The notes under the pieces were generated by a model. It saw nothing but the letters and a program-made list of their open reading frames with translations. It was not told the DNA's origin and did not search any database. Below, piece by piece: positions 1 through 8,494 of a DNA stretch of 64,000 nt (the first letter of the stretch is position 1; each line of letters begins with the position of its first letter). This DNA comes from Mesorhizobium sp. STM 4661 (GTDB lineage: Bacteria; Pseudomonadota; Alphaproteobacteria; Rhizobiales; Rhizobiaceae), in the NCBI RefSeq assembly GCF_000359125.1, contig NZ_CAAF010000073.1, forward strand, positions 186,001 through 250,000, in the 5' to 3' direction. The position numbers and the translations under genes are program-made.

Positions 1-315
1 GTGAGCATCGAGTTGAATGGACTCGTCTCCGATATCAGGCCTCGGATTGCCATGAAGTTCTAAACCCGAATCTGGCAGTGACCTGCTCGTCCCCACCACG
101 ACGGTCAAGCCGTCGAATTCCATGGGTGCCCCGTGGAATTGGGCGACCTGCATGACGAGAAACTCGACATCCTCAAGGGCTATGTTTTCGGCGAGATTGC
201 GCAGTCGTACCTCTTCCGCGACCGCGGCGACATTTATGATGCCTTTGGACCGCAACGCGGCCAGAACCTGGGCATTGAGATCCTCCCGCAGCTGAGCCGA
301 ATATTCAAAACGCAT
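1..315 (-). CDS. Conserved-type hypothetical protein, 3' end cut by window edge
   Basis: An open frame runs on the minus strand from an ATG at 315-313 to the left edge without a stop, giving 105 codons, so the gene continues outside the window. The start is well supported: AAGGAGG lies about 6 nt upstream of the ATG. The protein begins MRFEYSAQLREDLNAQVLAA and is acidic, with no signal peptide or membrane segment. I do not recognise the family. It is divergent from the small ribbon-helix-helix gene at 584, across an AT-rich intergenic stretch. A short overlapping plus-strand frame (133-351) is its shadow. Confidence 0.7.
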   Translation of the reverse strand, partial: MRFEYSAQLREDLNAQVLAALRSKGIINVAAVAEEVRLRNLAENIALEDVEFLVMQVAQFHGAPMEFDGLTVVVGTSRSLPDSGLELHGNPRPDIGDESIQLDAH

Positions 316-498
316 GGAAAACCTCCTTCGAGGAACTGTTTTCCCTCATGATTCAGCATGCGCTCTAAGTGCGCGCTTGACAAGAAAAAATTTAAATATT
401 CGTGTATAAAATCAATTAGTTAGCAGAATTTGCCGATTGCGCAATCCACGTCTGTCTCCCATCGTTCGCCTTGCACGCCAACCACCTTACATCCCCTC

Positions 499-527
499 TT
501 GACGTATTCTGAGATGAATACTAACTC
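499..527 (+). promoter_or_regulatory. Possible sigma70 promoter for the RHH gene
   Basis: TTGACG (499-504), a 17-nt spacer, then TAACTC (522-527), about 57 nt before the ATG at 584. The neighbouring stretch 385-425 is strikingly AT-rich for this genome and may hold the divergent promoter of the minus-strand gene. Seen by eye only. Confidence 0.3.
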
Positions 528-583
528 TACTGTTATCGAGGTACTTACTAACTCGTCTCGTTTGATATGCTGGAGGGGCTGAC

Positions 584-820
584 ATGGCCGACCTGGAGCG
601 ACCTGAACGATTGCAGATTATGCTGACGGCCGAGGAACTCGCCGCTCTTGAGAACTGGCGTTTCGAAAAGCGCATGCCAAGCAGGTCGGCGGCAGTGAGA
701 GAGCTGTTGCGTCGCGGTCTTGCTGCGGAAGGATTCTTGACGGCGTCGCAAGGCGCTAAATCGCAGGACTTTGGAATTCTGCCCGATTCCGAAGTGTCCC
801 ATGGATCTGGCGGCGATTAG
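584..820 (+). CDS. Small ribbon-helix-helix (CopG/Arc-like) protein
   Basis: A 78-residue protein with ATG 584 preceded by GGAGGGG. Residues about 9-45 (LQIMLTAEELAALENWRFEK, then RMPSRSAAVRELLRRGL) have the beta-strand/helix/helix pattern of the ribbon-helix-helix DNA-binding fold, with the typical M(P)SRSAAVRELLRRGL second helix. Such small RHH proteins are usually autoregulators or antitoxins. No partner toxin is seen next to it, so a stand-alone regulator is the cautious reading. The C-terminal tail after residue 50 is Gly/Ser-rich and probably disordered. Downstream (821-1043) I see no gene. Confidence 0.65.
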   Translation: MADLERPERLQIMLTAEELAALENWRFEKRMPSRSAAVRELLRRGLAAEGFLTASQGAKSQDFGILPDSEVSHGSGGD

Positions 821-1043
821 GCGCCGCAAGGCCACGCCCGACACGATCCATCTCCGACCCCTAAAGGAGCCACAAGGCAACCTCGAGGCTTTCAAATGCG
901 TTGGTCACCGCCGACTGACGCATGGCCATCTTCGTCGAAGGAAGCGTCCGGAACTGGGCATCGCGCTGATCGATCTGGACGCGTAAAGAGCAGGTAGCCC
1001 GCCTCAACCTGCAGGACAACAAAGCGGCAAGCATCGAGGGGCC

Positions 1044-2316
1044 ACCGGATGGCTGTCACAAGCGCGCGGCACCGCGCCGGCGGTACCGCGCGAGCGTGAA
1101 AATCCAGGCGTCGACAAGCTCGCTCAGTTCGACTGGAAACAGCAGCTCGACCTTCTCTCCTGTACCGAATGCGGCCGCTGCCAGGCAGTCTGCCCTGCCT
1201 ATGCCGCGGGCCTGCCGCTCAGTCCCAAAATGCTGATCACCGACATGCGCGACGCGCTGGCCGCCGGGCCGTCGGCGCTTCCGCTGGTCGGCGGCGTCAT
1301 TTCGGAAGCGACGCTGTGGGCCTGCACCACTTGTCGCGCCTGCATGGAAGGTGCCCGGTCGAGATCGAGCACCTGCCGAAGATCATCGACATGCGCCGCC
1401 ATCTGGTTGACGAAGGGCGCGTCAGCCCCGGCCTCCAGGATGCGTTGTCGAACCTGACCCGTCTCGGCAACTCCATGGGCAAGCCTTCCAAGATGCGGGC
1501 GCGCTGGACCAGGGAGCTCGGCTTTCCGGTCAAGGACGCACGCAGCGAACCCGTCGAAGTGCTGTGGTTCGTCGGCGACTACGCCTCCTACGATCCGCGC
1601 GTTCAGGAAATCACCCGCAAGGTGGCCGAACTGCTGACCGCCGTCGGTGTCGATTTCGGCATTCTCTTCGATGCCGAGCGCAACAGCGGCAACGATGTGC
1701 GGCGCGCCGGGGAAGAGGGCCTGTTCGAGACACTCGCGCAGTCCAACATCGATGCGATCGCGGAATGCACCTTCAACCGCATCATGACCACCGATCCGCA
1801 TAGCCTTAATGCGCTGAAGAACGACTATCGGCATTTCGGCGCGGCATTTGAGGTCCTGCACTATACCGCCTTGCTGGCCGAGCTCATCAAGGCAGGAAAG
1901 CTCGAACTCGCCGTGGTCGATGGCGGCAAGGTCACCTATCACGATCCCGTTACCTCGGGCGCTACAATGGCGGCTTCGATGCGCCACGCGACCTGATCCG
2001 CGCGGCCGGCTACACGCTTCACGACATGCCGCGCTGTCGCGAGAATTCCTTCTGCTGCGGCGCCGGCGGCGGCCGCATCTGGCAAGGCGATGACGGCGTC
2101 ACCGAGCGGCCGAGCGAGAACCGTATCCGCGAAGCGCTGAGCCTTGGCGATATCGATTATTTCGTCGTGGCCTGCCCGAAGGACAAGGTGATGTACACCG
2201 CGGCCATCGATGCGCTTGGCGTGACGGACAAATTGAAGGTCCTGGATATTGCGGAACTTCTCGTGCCGCGGCCGCCACGCGATACGGCAACCGAGGCCTC
2301 CGTGGATATCATCTGA
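1044..2316 (+). pseudogene. Broken Fe-S oxidoreductase (HdrB/DgcB-type CCG-domain subunit)
   Basis: Three frames must be joined to give one protein. Frame A (from about 1044) carries the first 4Fe-4S motif CTECGRCQAVCP and most of a second, CTTCRACMEG. Near 1350 one base is missing, and the reading continues in frame B as CPVEIEHLPKIIDMRRHLV through to YHDP. Near 1949 another single base is missing, and the sequence continues in frame C with the cysteine-rich ending RCRENSFCCGAGGGRIW. The family consists of iron-sulfur subunits that pass electrons from flavin dehydrogenases to the membrane, such as the dimethylglycine demethylase subunit DgcB. The expected membrane-spanning N-terminus is absent and no start codon is evident, so this is both truncated and frameshifted. 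Assembly error is an alternative cause of the two shifts but not of the missing N-terminus. Confidence 0.75.
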
Positions 2317-2383
2317 TGAATGCAATCCGCGAGATCGAGACAAACTCTATGGGAAATGTGCACCGAACGAGGAGTGAGCGATC

Positions 2384-3307
2384 ATGTCGACCATGAAAAT
2401 CGGCTTTGTTGGTATCGGAAAAATGGGCACGCCGATGGCGAGCCGTCTCATCCAGGCCGGCTACGATGTGACGGTCCATGACGTCGACACCAAGGCGGTC
2501 CAGGAACTTGTCAAGGCAGGCGCCAGGGGCGCGGCCAACGCACGGGAGGTTGCCGATAGTGCCGAGATCGTCTTTGCCAGCCTGCCCAGTCCCCAGATCC
2601 TCGAAAAGGTCGTGCTCGGTGAAGCCGGTATCGCCGAGGGCAAATCGGTTCGGATTTTCATCGACATATCGACGACCGGGCCACGCACGGCCGCCAGGGT
2701 TGCTGAAGGCCTTGCGCCAAAGAACATCGCCATGATCGACGCGCCGGTCAGCGGCGGCTTGAAGGGCGCCCGCAACGGCACGCTCGCGGTAATGGTGTCA
2801 GGTCCGAAAGCGGCCTTCGAAACGGCAAGGCCGGTGATCGAGAACTTCGGCAAAATCTTCTTCATGGGCGAGGTTCAGGGTGCCGCCCAAACCATGAAGC
2901 TTGCCAACAACCTGCTTGCCGCCGCCGCGCTTGCCGTCTCCTCCGAGGCGGTCGTCATGGGGGTCAAGGCGGGCCTCGACCCCAAGGTCATGCTTGATGT
3001 CATCAACGCATCGAGTGGTCGCAACAGCGCGACCGAGGACAAATTTCCGAAATCCGTGCTGCCGCGCACTTTCGATTTCGGTTTCGCGACGGGCCTGTCC
3101 TTCAAGGACGTGCGGCTCTGCGTCGACGAGGCCGAGGCGATGGGCGTGCCGATGGTGGTTGGCAGCGCGGTCCGCCAGTTGCTGAGCGTAACCAATCAGC
3201 TCTACGGGCCCGATTCGGACTTCACCTGCATGGTCAAGACGGTTGAAACCTGGGCGCATGTGCAAGTCGGCTCGGCCGAGACCCCAAGCGTTGCCGAAGC
3301 GAACTGA
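2384..3307 (+). CDS. NAD(P)-dependent beta-hydroxyacid dehydrogenase (3-hydroxyisobutyrate dehydrogenase family)
   Basis: 307 residues, the usual family length. The N-terminal Rossmann motif is G10-x-G12-x-x-G15 (IGFVGIGKMGTPMA). The substrate-binding signature is DAPVSGG at 119-125, and the catalytic lysine lies in MKLANN, at K172. The family oxidises a short 3-hydroxyacid to the semialdehyde or ketoacid with NAD(P)+ in the cytoplasm. Substrate is not readable; tartronate-semialdehyde and 3-hydroxyisobutyrate types are both possible. ATG 2384 follows GAGGAG; a second Met lies three codons on. The next reading frame (a broken lactonase) starts 3 nt after the stop, so the two were co-transcribed, probably with the broken Fe-S gene upstream. 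Confidence 0.85.
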   Translation: MSTMKIGFVGIGKMGTPMASRLIQAGYDVTVHDVDTKAVQELVKAGARGAANAREVADSAEIVFASLPSPQILEKVVLGEAGIAEGKSVRIFIDISTTGPRTAARVAEGLAPKNIAMIDAPVSGGLKGARNGTLAVMVSGPKAAFETARPVIENFGKIFFMGEVQGAAQTMKLANNLLAAAALAVSSEAVVMGVKAGLDPKVMLDVINASSGRNSATEDKFPKSVLPRTFDFGFATGLSFKDVRLCVDEAEAMGVPMVVGSAVRQLLSVTNQLYGPDSDFTCMVKTVETWAHVQVGSAETPSVAEAN

Positions 3308-3309
3308 CG

Positions 3310-4072
3310 ATGGGCAACGCCGCACGCTATGAAATCCATGCCGTGCGCTACGGCCATTTCGAGCGCCGGTCGAACGAGAATTTCCTTGGCGGCGACACGC
3401 ATGACGTTGCCATGCCGCTGGACTACTTCGTTTGGGCAATCGTCGGCGAGAAGCGCACCGACCGGCGACAAGCGTGGCCGCAGCGTGGTCAGGCCGGTCG
3501 ACGATGGTCTCGCCGCCATCGGCATCGATCATGCGTCCGTAAACGACGTGATCATTTCGCACATGCATTACGACCATTGCGGCAATCATCACTTGTTTCC
3601 GAACGCGACCTTCCACCTGCAGGATGCGGAGATGGAATTCGCGACGGGCCGCTGCATGTGCCATCACGCGATGAGCCATCCGTTCGAAGTCGAGGACGTC
3701 ACCACCATGGTCCGGCGTGTCTATAACGGAAAGGTCTGCTTCCACGATCCGGAATCGGAAATCGCGCCCGGCATCACGCTGCACAAGGTCGGCGGCCATG
3801 GCGGGTTGCAGGTCGTTCGCGTCGAGACCGATAATGGCGCCGTGGGGATCGCCTCCGACGCCGCTCACTTCTATGCCAATATGGAACGCCAAAAGCCCTT
3901 TCCGGTCTTCGACCGGCTGAGCGACGTGATCCTGGGCGTGGAGCGGATGAAGAGGCTTGCCAGCTCACCCGCCCATATCGTTCCTGGACACGATCCGCTC
4001 GTGCTCAAGCGTTTCGCGCGCTCCCACCAGAATGTCGAGGACATCGTCGCGCTCGCGCACCCTCTCGGGTGA
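3310..4072 (+). pseudogene. Frameshifted metallo-beta-lactamase-fold lactonase (N-acyl-homoserine-lactonase-like)
   Basis: Frame 1 from ATG 3310 encodes the family N-terminus (YEIHAVRYGHFERRSNENF then LDYFVWAIVGEKRT) and loses register near 3455-3475. The rest, beginning KRGRSVVRPVDDGL, is in frame 2 and carries the metal-binding HMHYDHCGNH (HxHxDH), the HYAN-like segment and the final GHDPLV. A short stretch normally holding a VVDTGF-type segment is missing at the junction, so this is a small out-of-frame deletion rather than one lost base. Intact relatives hydrolyse lactones, including acyl-homoserine lactones. The gene directly follows the hydroxyacid dehydrogenase, where a lactonase would fit. 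Confidence 0.75.
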
Positions 4073-4195
4073 ATTTGCGGGCAATCACCCTTCGGCAGCC
4101 ATTCCTCGGCGCCTGCGGCAACACTGGTAAACCGCTCAATCATCGAATAGTCAGATTTGCACGGATGCCCTGATTTCGGCGCAGGAGGAGGAGAA

Positions 4196-5224
4196 ATGTC
4201 GCATTCATTGCCGCTGGTCATCAGCGCGCCGGAACCGCGCACGCTCGACCTTATTTTCACGCCGCCGCAGCTGGCGCGCTTCAGGGCGAAATATCGCATC
4301 GTCGAGACGACGCCCGAGGACGTCGCCGCGCTGCCGGCGGATGTGCTGGCCGAGGCGCGCTACATTGTCGGCCAGCCGCCGATCGCACCAGAGGTGCTGG
4401 AGCGGATGAAGGCGCTGCGCTGCGTGTTCAATGTCGAGAGCAACCTGATCAACAACATGCCCTACGAGACGCTGTTTGTGCGCGGCATCCATGTCGTCAC
4501 CACCGGCCTGGTGTTCGCCGAACCGGTGGCGGAGCTCGGCCTCGCCATGGCTCTCAACCTCGCCCGCGGCATCGTCGATGCCGACCTCGCCTTCCGGCAA
4601 GGCAAGGAGCTGTGGGGCGGCGACGGCAACAAGACGGCGCGGCTGCTCTCCGGCGCCGATGTCGGCATCATCGGCTTCGGCGATCTCGGCCGTGCGCTCA
4701 ACCGGCTGCTGTCAGCCTTTCGCACGCGGACCAAGGTTTTCGATCCGTGGCTGCCGCCGTCGATCCTCATCGAGAACGGCGTCGAGTCGACCACGCTGGA
4801 TACGGTCCTGTCGGAGAGCGATTTCGTCTTCGTCGTCGCTTCCGTCACCAGCGAGAACCAGGGGTTCCTTGGCGCGGACGCCTTCGCGAAAATGCGCAGG
4901 GGAGCGGCTTTCATCCTGCTCAGCCGCGCCGGTGTCGTCGATTTTCCGGCGCTGATGGATGCCGTTCGCAGCGGCCACATCGTCGCCGCCAGCGACGTGT
5001 TTCCGGACGAGCCGTTGGCCAAGGACCATCCCGTGCGCGCGCTGCCCGGCTTCCTGCGCTCCGCCCACCGGGCCGGCGCGCTCGACATCGCCTTCAAGCG
5101 CATGGGCGACATGGTGCTGGAAGACATGGACCTGATCGACCGCGGCCTGCCGCCGATGCGCTCCAAGCGGGCCGAGCGCGAGACCGTTTCGCGGATGCGG
5201 TCGAAGCCTGTCGACAAGAACTGA
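4196..5224 (+). CDS. D-isomer-specific 2-hydroxyacid dehydrogenase
   Basis: 342 residues from ATG 4196, chosen over an upstream ATG at 4157 because GGAGGAGGAG ends 5 nt before it. The Rossmann nucleotide site is GFGDLG at 160-165. The catalytic trio is visible: R244 (LLSRAGVVD), E272 (DVFPDEPL) and H291 (SAHRAGA). The family interconverts 2-hydroxyacids and 2-ketoacids with NAD(P)H, and members such as phosphoglycerate, glyoxylate and hydroxypyruvate reductases cannot be told apart here. It ends against a minus-strand GntR gene, with a hairpin between them. Confidence 0.85.
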   Translation: MSHSLPLVISAPEPRTLDLIFTPPQLARFRAKYRIVETTPEDVAALPADVLAEARYIVGQPPIAPEVLERMKALRCVFNVESNLINNMPYETLFVRGIHVVTTGLVFAEPVAELGLAMALNLARGIVDADLAFRQGKELWGGDGNKTARLLSGADVGIIGFGDLGRALNRLLSAFRTRTKVFDPWLPPSILIENGVESTTLDTVLSESDFVFVVASVTSENQGFLGADAFAKMRRGAAFILLSRAGVVDFPALMDAVRSGHIVAASDVFPDEPLAKDHPVRALPGFLRSAHRAGALDIAFKRMGDMVLEDMDLIDRGLPPMRSKRAERETVSRMRSKPVDKN

Positions 5225-5252
5225 TCGTTTAGCCCGCAATCGCTGCGCTGCG

Positions 5253-5288
5253 CGAAAAACGGTCCCGCTCGCGCGAGGCTGTTTTTTG
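5253..5288. terminator. Bidirectional terminator-like hairpin between convergent genes
   Basis: GCGAAAAAC at 5252-5260 pairs with GTTTTTTGC at 5281-5289, around the self-complementary core CTCGCGCGAG. The A-run and T-run on the two arms make it usable in both directions, between the plus-strand hydroxyacid dehydrogenase and the minus-strand GntR gene. Confidence 0.6.
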
Positions 5289-5297
5289 CAGGTTAAA

Positions 5298-5975
5298 TTA
5301 CACTGGACCCAGGCGAAGCGCGTTGCGGGCGATCCGCCAGGCGGATTCGACATGGCGCCTGGCCGCCGCTTCCGCCGCCTCCGGCTTGCGTGACCGGATG
5401 GCGTCCATGATCGCGTGCATTTCGGCGATCGCCGGCTCGCGGCGGTTCTCCGAAGCAATCGTCATCGAACGCAGCTGGTTGATGCGAACGTTCAGTCCGG
5501 TGACGATCTCCCAGGCAATGCGCTTGTCCGCTGCATCGAACAGCGCCTCGTAGAATCTGGTCGTCGCCCGCATCACTTCGACCGGCGCACCCGACGCCCA
5601 GGCTTCGAGAAGCTTTTCCAGCGTTCCATCGAGTACAGTGATCTGCCCGTCGGTGGCCGAGTTCGCACAAGCCCGCGCCGCAATGCCTTCCAGCAAGGCG
5701 CGCAGCTCGTAGATCTCGTCGGTACGGCCGAGATCGGGCTTCGCCACGGCGGGCCCATGGCCCGGTATCATCTGCACGAGGCCTTCCGCCTCCAATTGCC
5801 GCAAAACCTCGCGCACGACCGAACGGCTGACGCCGAGCTGATCGCAAAGCGGCCGCTCGATCAGCCTTTCGCCGGGCTGAAAATGGAAGTCCATGATCGC
5901 CTCGCGCATGCGCTCGAGTGCCAGCGTCCGCAGAGTCTTGGCAGAGCGGTCGATCCGAAGCGTATCGTCAGCCAT
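5298..5975 (-). CDS. GntR-family repressor, FadR subfamily (FCD domain)
   Basis: 225 residues from the ATG at 5975, preceded by GGAGAAGAA. An ATG 54 nt further upstream lacks such a site. Residues about 10-75 form the winged helix-turn-helix (LERMREAIMDFHFQPGERL, CDQLGVSRSVVREVLRQLEA). The remainder is the helical FCD ligand domain, which in this family binds small carboxylates, often through a metal. It is transcribed divergently from the eight-gene operon starting at 6116, and a perfect FadR-type palindrome lies on that operon's promoter. It is therefore probably the operon's repressor, relieved by a substrate or intermediate. Confidence 0.88.
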   Translation of the reverse strand: MADDTLRIDRSAKTLRTLALERMREAIMDFHFQPGERLIERPLCDQLGVSRSVVREVLRQLEAEGLVQMIPGHGPAVAKPDLGRTDEIYELRALLEGIAARACANSATDGQITVLDGTLEKLLEAWASGAPVEVMRATTRFYEALFDAADKRIAWEIVTGLNVRINQLRSMTIASENRREPAIAEMHAIMDAIRSRKPEAAEAAARRHVESAWRIARNALRLGPV

Positions 5976-6022
5976 TTCTTCTCCGCTCCTCGCCCCGCCA
6001 CAAAAACAGATTCCATGGTTGA

Positions 6023-6061
6023 TTGACAAGGTTCATGGTTCTCCATAACATGGTATACCAT
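6023..6061 (+). promoter_or_regulatory. Promoter with overlapping GntR operator
   Basis: TTGACA (6023-6028), 17 nt, then TAACAT (6046-6051) form a sigma70-like promoter about 60 nt ahead of the operon start at 6116. The perfect 12-bp palindrome ATGGTATACCAT (6050-6061) overlaps the -10 end. It fits the TGGTNNACCA type bound by FadR-subfamily GntR proteins. Binding here would block initiation. Confidence 0.65.
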
Positions 6062-6115
6062 AAGACGCGATAGGGATGACGACGGCCTGTTGCGCCATTT
6101 CGACCGAGGATTTGC

Positions 6116-6703
6116 ATGAAGCCGGCCATTCGCAAGATCGTGACCTATGTCGAGAACACCTTGATCGAAGGTGGGAAGGCAGCACCCCGGCCGCTGCGCC
6201 TGATCGGTGTCGCCGCGGTGCTGACGAACCCCTGGGCTGGCCGCGGTTTCACCGAAGATCTTTCTCCAGAGATCCGGGCCATCGCTCCGGTGCTCGGCGA
6301 AACGCTGACCCGCGAGATCATTGCGATCGCTGGCTCAGGCGAGGCGATAGAAGCCTATGGCAAGGCCGCCATCTCAGGCACGTCAGGCGAGATCGAGCAC
6401 GCATCGGCGCTGATCCATACGCTGCATTTCGGCAATCACTATCGTCGCGCCGTCGGCGCCAAGACCTACCTCGCCTTCACCAATCTGCGCGGCGGACCGA
6501 ACACGCCGATCATAATCCCGCTAATGGACAAGAACGACGAGGGCCGCCGCTCGCACTATCTGACCGTGCATTTCCAGATCGGCGATGCGCCCGCCCCCGA
6601 CGAACTGGTGGTGGCGCTCGGCGCTTCCATCGGTGGCCGCCCGCATCACCGCATCGGCGACCGCTATCAGGATTTGAAGGAGGTCGGAGATCTGCATGGC
6701 TGA
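6116..6703 (+). CDS. DUF1185 / amino acid synthesis family protein
   Basis: 195 residues from ATG 6116 with GAGGA upstream. The whole chain matches the small DUF1185 ('amino acid synthesis') family, with typical stretches NPWAGRGFTEDLSPEI and GNHYRRAVGAKTYLAFTNLR. The biochemical role of the family is not established. Members recur in catabolic operons alongside flavin-dependent monooxygenases and reductases. It is the first gene of the operon and overlaps the next by 8 nt, so its product is probably made in step with the hydrolase/reductase fusion. No signal peptide or membrane segment. Confidence 0.8.
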   Translation: MKPAIRKIVTYVENTLIEGGKAAPRPLRLIGVAAVLTNPWAGRGFTEDLSPEIRAIAPVLGETLTREIIAIAGSGEAIEAYGKAAISGTSGEIEHASALIHTLHFGNHYRRAVGAKTYLAFTNLRGGPNTPIIIPLMDKNDEGRRSHYLTVHFQIGDAPAPDELVVALGASIGGRPHHRIGDRYQDLKEVGDLHG

Positions 6704-8489
6704 CGCCGCCTCCGCATGGGTTCGCGGCACGGCTCCGGATGGCACCGGCTTCATCCGGGCCGGTTCCGGCGCGCCGGTTCTCCTCATCCACGGCGTTGGC
6801 ATGAGTGCTTCGATCTGGCAGCCGCAAATCGAGATGATGAAGGATCGCCACGACCTGATCGCCATCGACATGCTCGGCCATGGCGGTTCGCCCTTGCCGC
6901 CGGAAAATGCCGAACTTCGGGACTTCGCCGATCAGGCGATCCGCCTGCTCGACCATCTTGGCCTCGATAGCGTATCGGTGGTCGGCCATTCCATGGGCGC
7001 GCTGGTCGCTCAGGAAATTGCGCTTCGCGCCCCTTCGCGGGTGAACTCGGTCGTCTGCCTCAACGCGGTCTTCCGCCGCCCTCCGGCGTTGGCGCAGGCG
7101 GTACGCGAACGCGCTGCGGCGCTGGGTCATCACAGCGATCATTCAGCCATTGCCGCAACGATTGCCCGCTGGTTCGGCGATCCGATCCCGGCCGATCTGG
7201 CCGGTGCCGCCTCGACGGCGCGCACCGCACTCGAAAGCGTCGACGCGCAAGGCTATGCCCGCACCTACCGTCTCTTTGCCCATGCCGACGCCGAGCACGG
7301 CGACCGCCTTGCTGGACTTAGCCACCCGGCACTGTTCATGACCGGATCGGAAGACAGGAATTCGACACCCGCAATGTCGGCCGCGATGGCACGGCTTGCA
7401 CCGAACGGCCGATGCCTGGTCTTGAACGGCGAAAAGCATATGATGACAATAGCTTCGCCTGAGAAAGTGACTCAGCATATCAACGTCTTTCTCGAAAACC
7501 CCACGGATGCCGCAAGCGCCGGGGTCGATCCCGCATTCGACATCACCGAATTCCGGCGGGCGCTGGGCTCTTTCCTGACCGGCGTCACCATCGTCACGAC
7601 GATCGGCGCCGAAGGCGAACCGCGCGGCTTCACCGCCAACTCCTTCACCTCGGTCTCGCTCGAGCCGCCGCTGGTGCTTGTCTGCATCGCCAAGAAAGCG
7701 TTGGGACATAGCGCGTTTTCGACATCCAGAGGTTTCGCCATCAACATCCTGTCCGAAAGCCAGAAGACCGAATCCGGCATCTTCGCATCCAAGGCCGTGG
7801 ACAAATTCGCCGCCGTCGCCTGGCAGCCGGGCCAGACCGGCAATCCGCTGATCGACGGTTCCGTCGCAGTATTCGATTGCGGCATGGAGCAACTGGTCGA
7901 CGCCGGCGACCATTCGATCCTCATCGGCCGCGTCCGCGACTTCAGTCACAATGGCGCACAGCCGCTTGGCTATTGCCGGGGCGCTTACGTCACGCCCGGC
8001 CTCAGCCAGGAGGCCCTTGCGGCAGCACCCCCTGAGACCGAAGTCGGCGCCATCCTCGAAAATGAGGGCCGTGTTCTGTTCTTCGAAACCGCCGACGGGT
8101 TTCACGAATTGCCGGCCGGGCGTGGGTTGGGCACAGCCGGTGACGCGCGCAGTCTCAAGGGGCGCCTTGCCGCCAGGGCCATCGACGCGCAGCTCGGCTT
8201 CCTGTTCGCGGTATGGGACGATGCAGCCGACCCTTCGCGCGCACATGTCTACTATCGCGGCACGGTTGACGGCCCCTACTCCGACGATCGCCGGGTCAGG
8301 CTTGTCGACATCGAGCATATCGCCGGTCTGAAGATCGCCGACCCGGCGGTGCGTTCGATGCTTGACCGCTACGCGCGCGAACGCACCGAGGATCAATTCG
8401 GCGTCTATGTCGGCAATGAGGTCGAAGGCGAAGTCCGGCCGCTTGCCAAACCAGCGCCTGCCGCAACCCTTCACTCCGGCCACGGGTGA
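6696..8489 (+). CDS. Fusion protein: alpha/beta-hydrolase plus flavin reductase plus C-terminal domain
   Basis: 597 residues in three parts. Residues about 15-265 are an alpha/beta-hydrolase with nucleophile S99 (GHSMG), acid D220 (GSED) and H248 (GEKHMM). Residues about 284-440 are an FMN-binding flavin reductase of the HpaC/RutF type (RRALGSFLTGVTIVTT, GFTANSFTSVSLEPPLVLVC). Residues about 450-597 form a domain I cannot name; it has a faint Nudix-like look (VLFFETADGFHELPAGRG) but no Nudix box. The reductase should supply reduced FMN to the luciferase-like monooxygenase encoded next, and the hydrolase could cleave or clear its product. This parallels RutF and RutD, which are separate proteins in pyrimidine degradation. 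The frame is unbroken across both linkers. Confidence 0.85.
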   Translation: MADAASAWVRGTAPDGTGFIRAGSGAPVLLIHGVGMSASIWQPQIEMMKDRHDLIAIDMLGHGGSPLPPENAELRDFADQAIRLLDHLGLDSVSVVGHSMGALVAQEIALRAPSRVNSVVCLNAVFRRPPALAQAVRERAAALGHHSDHSAIAATIARWFGDPIPADLAGAASTARTALESVDAQGYARTYRLFAHADAEHGDRLAGLSHPALFMTGSEDRNSTPAMSAAMARLAPNGRCLVLNGEKHMMTIASPEKVTQHINVFLENPTDAASAGVDPAFDITEFRRALGSFLTGVTIVTTIGAEGEPRGFTANSFTSVSLEPPLVLVCIAKKALGHSAFSTSRGFAINILSESQKTESGIFASKAVDKFAAVAWQPGQTGNPLIDGSVAVFDCGMEQLVDAGDHSILIGRVRDFSHNGAQPLGYCRGAYVTPGLSQEALAAAPPETEVGAILENEGRVLFFETADGFHELPAGRGLGTAGDARSLKGRLAARAIDAQLGFLFAVWDDAADPSRAHVYYRGTVDGPYSDDRRVRLVDIEHIAGLKIADPAVRSMLDRYARERTEDQFGVYVGNEVEGEVRPLAKPAPAATLHSGHG

Positions 8490-8494
8490 GACCG

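Noticed and set aside
771-986. 71-residue frame after the RHH gene
   Set aside because: It overlaps the RHH gene out of frame, has no start signal and encodes an arginine-rich sequence typical of non-coding GC-rich frames.
1199-1987. A 262-residue minus-strand frame opposite the Fe-S pseudogene
   Set aside because: It mirrors the high-GC plus-strand coding sequence, resembles no family and lacks a ribosome site. The plus strand carries clear cysteine motifs.
2798-3892. A 364-residue minus-strand frame
   Set aside because: It is the shadow of the hydroxyacid dehydrogenase and lactonase genes, with no recognisable domain.
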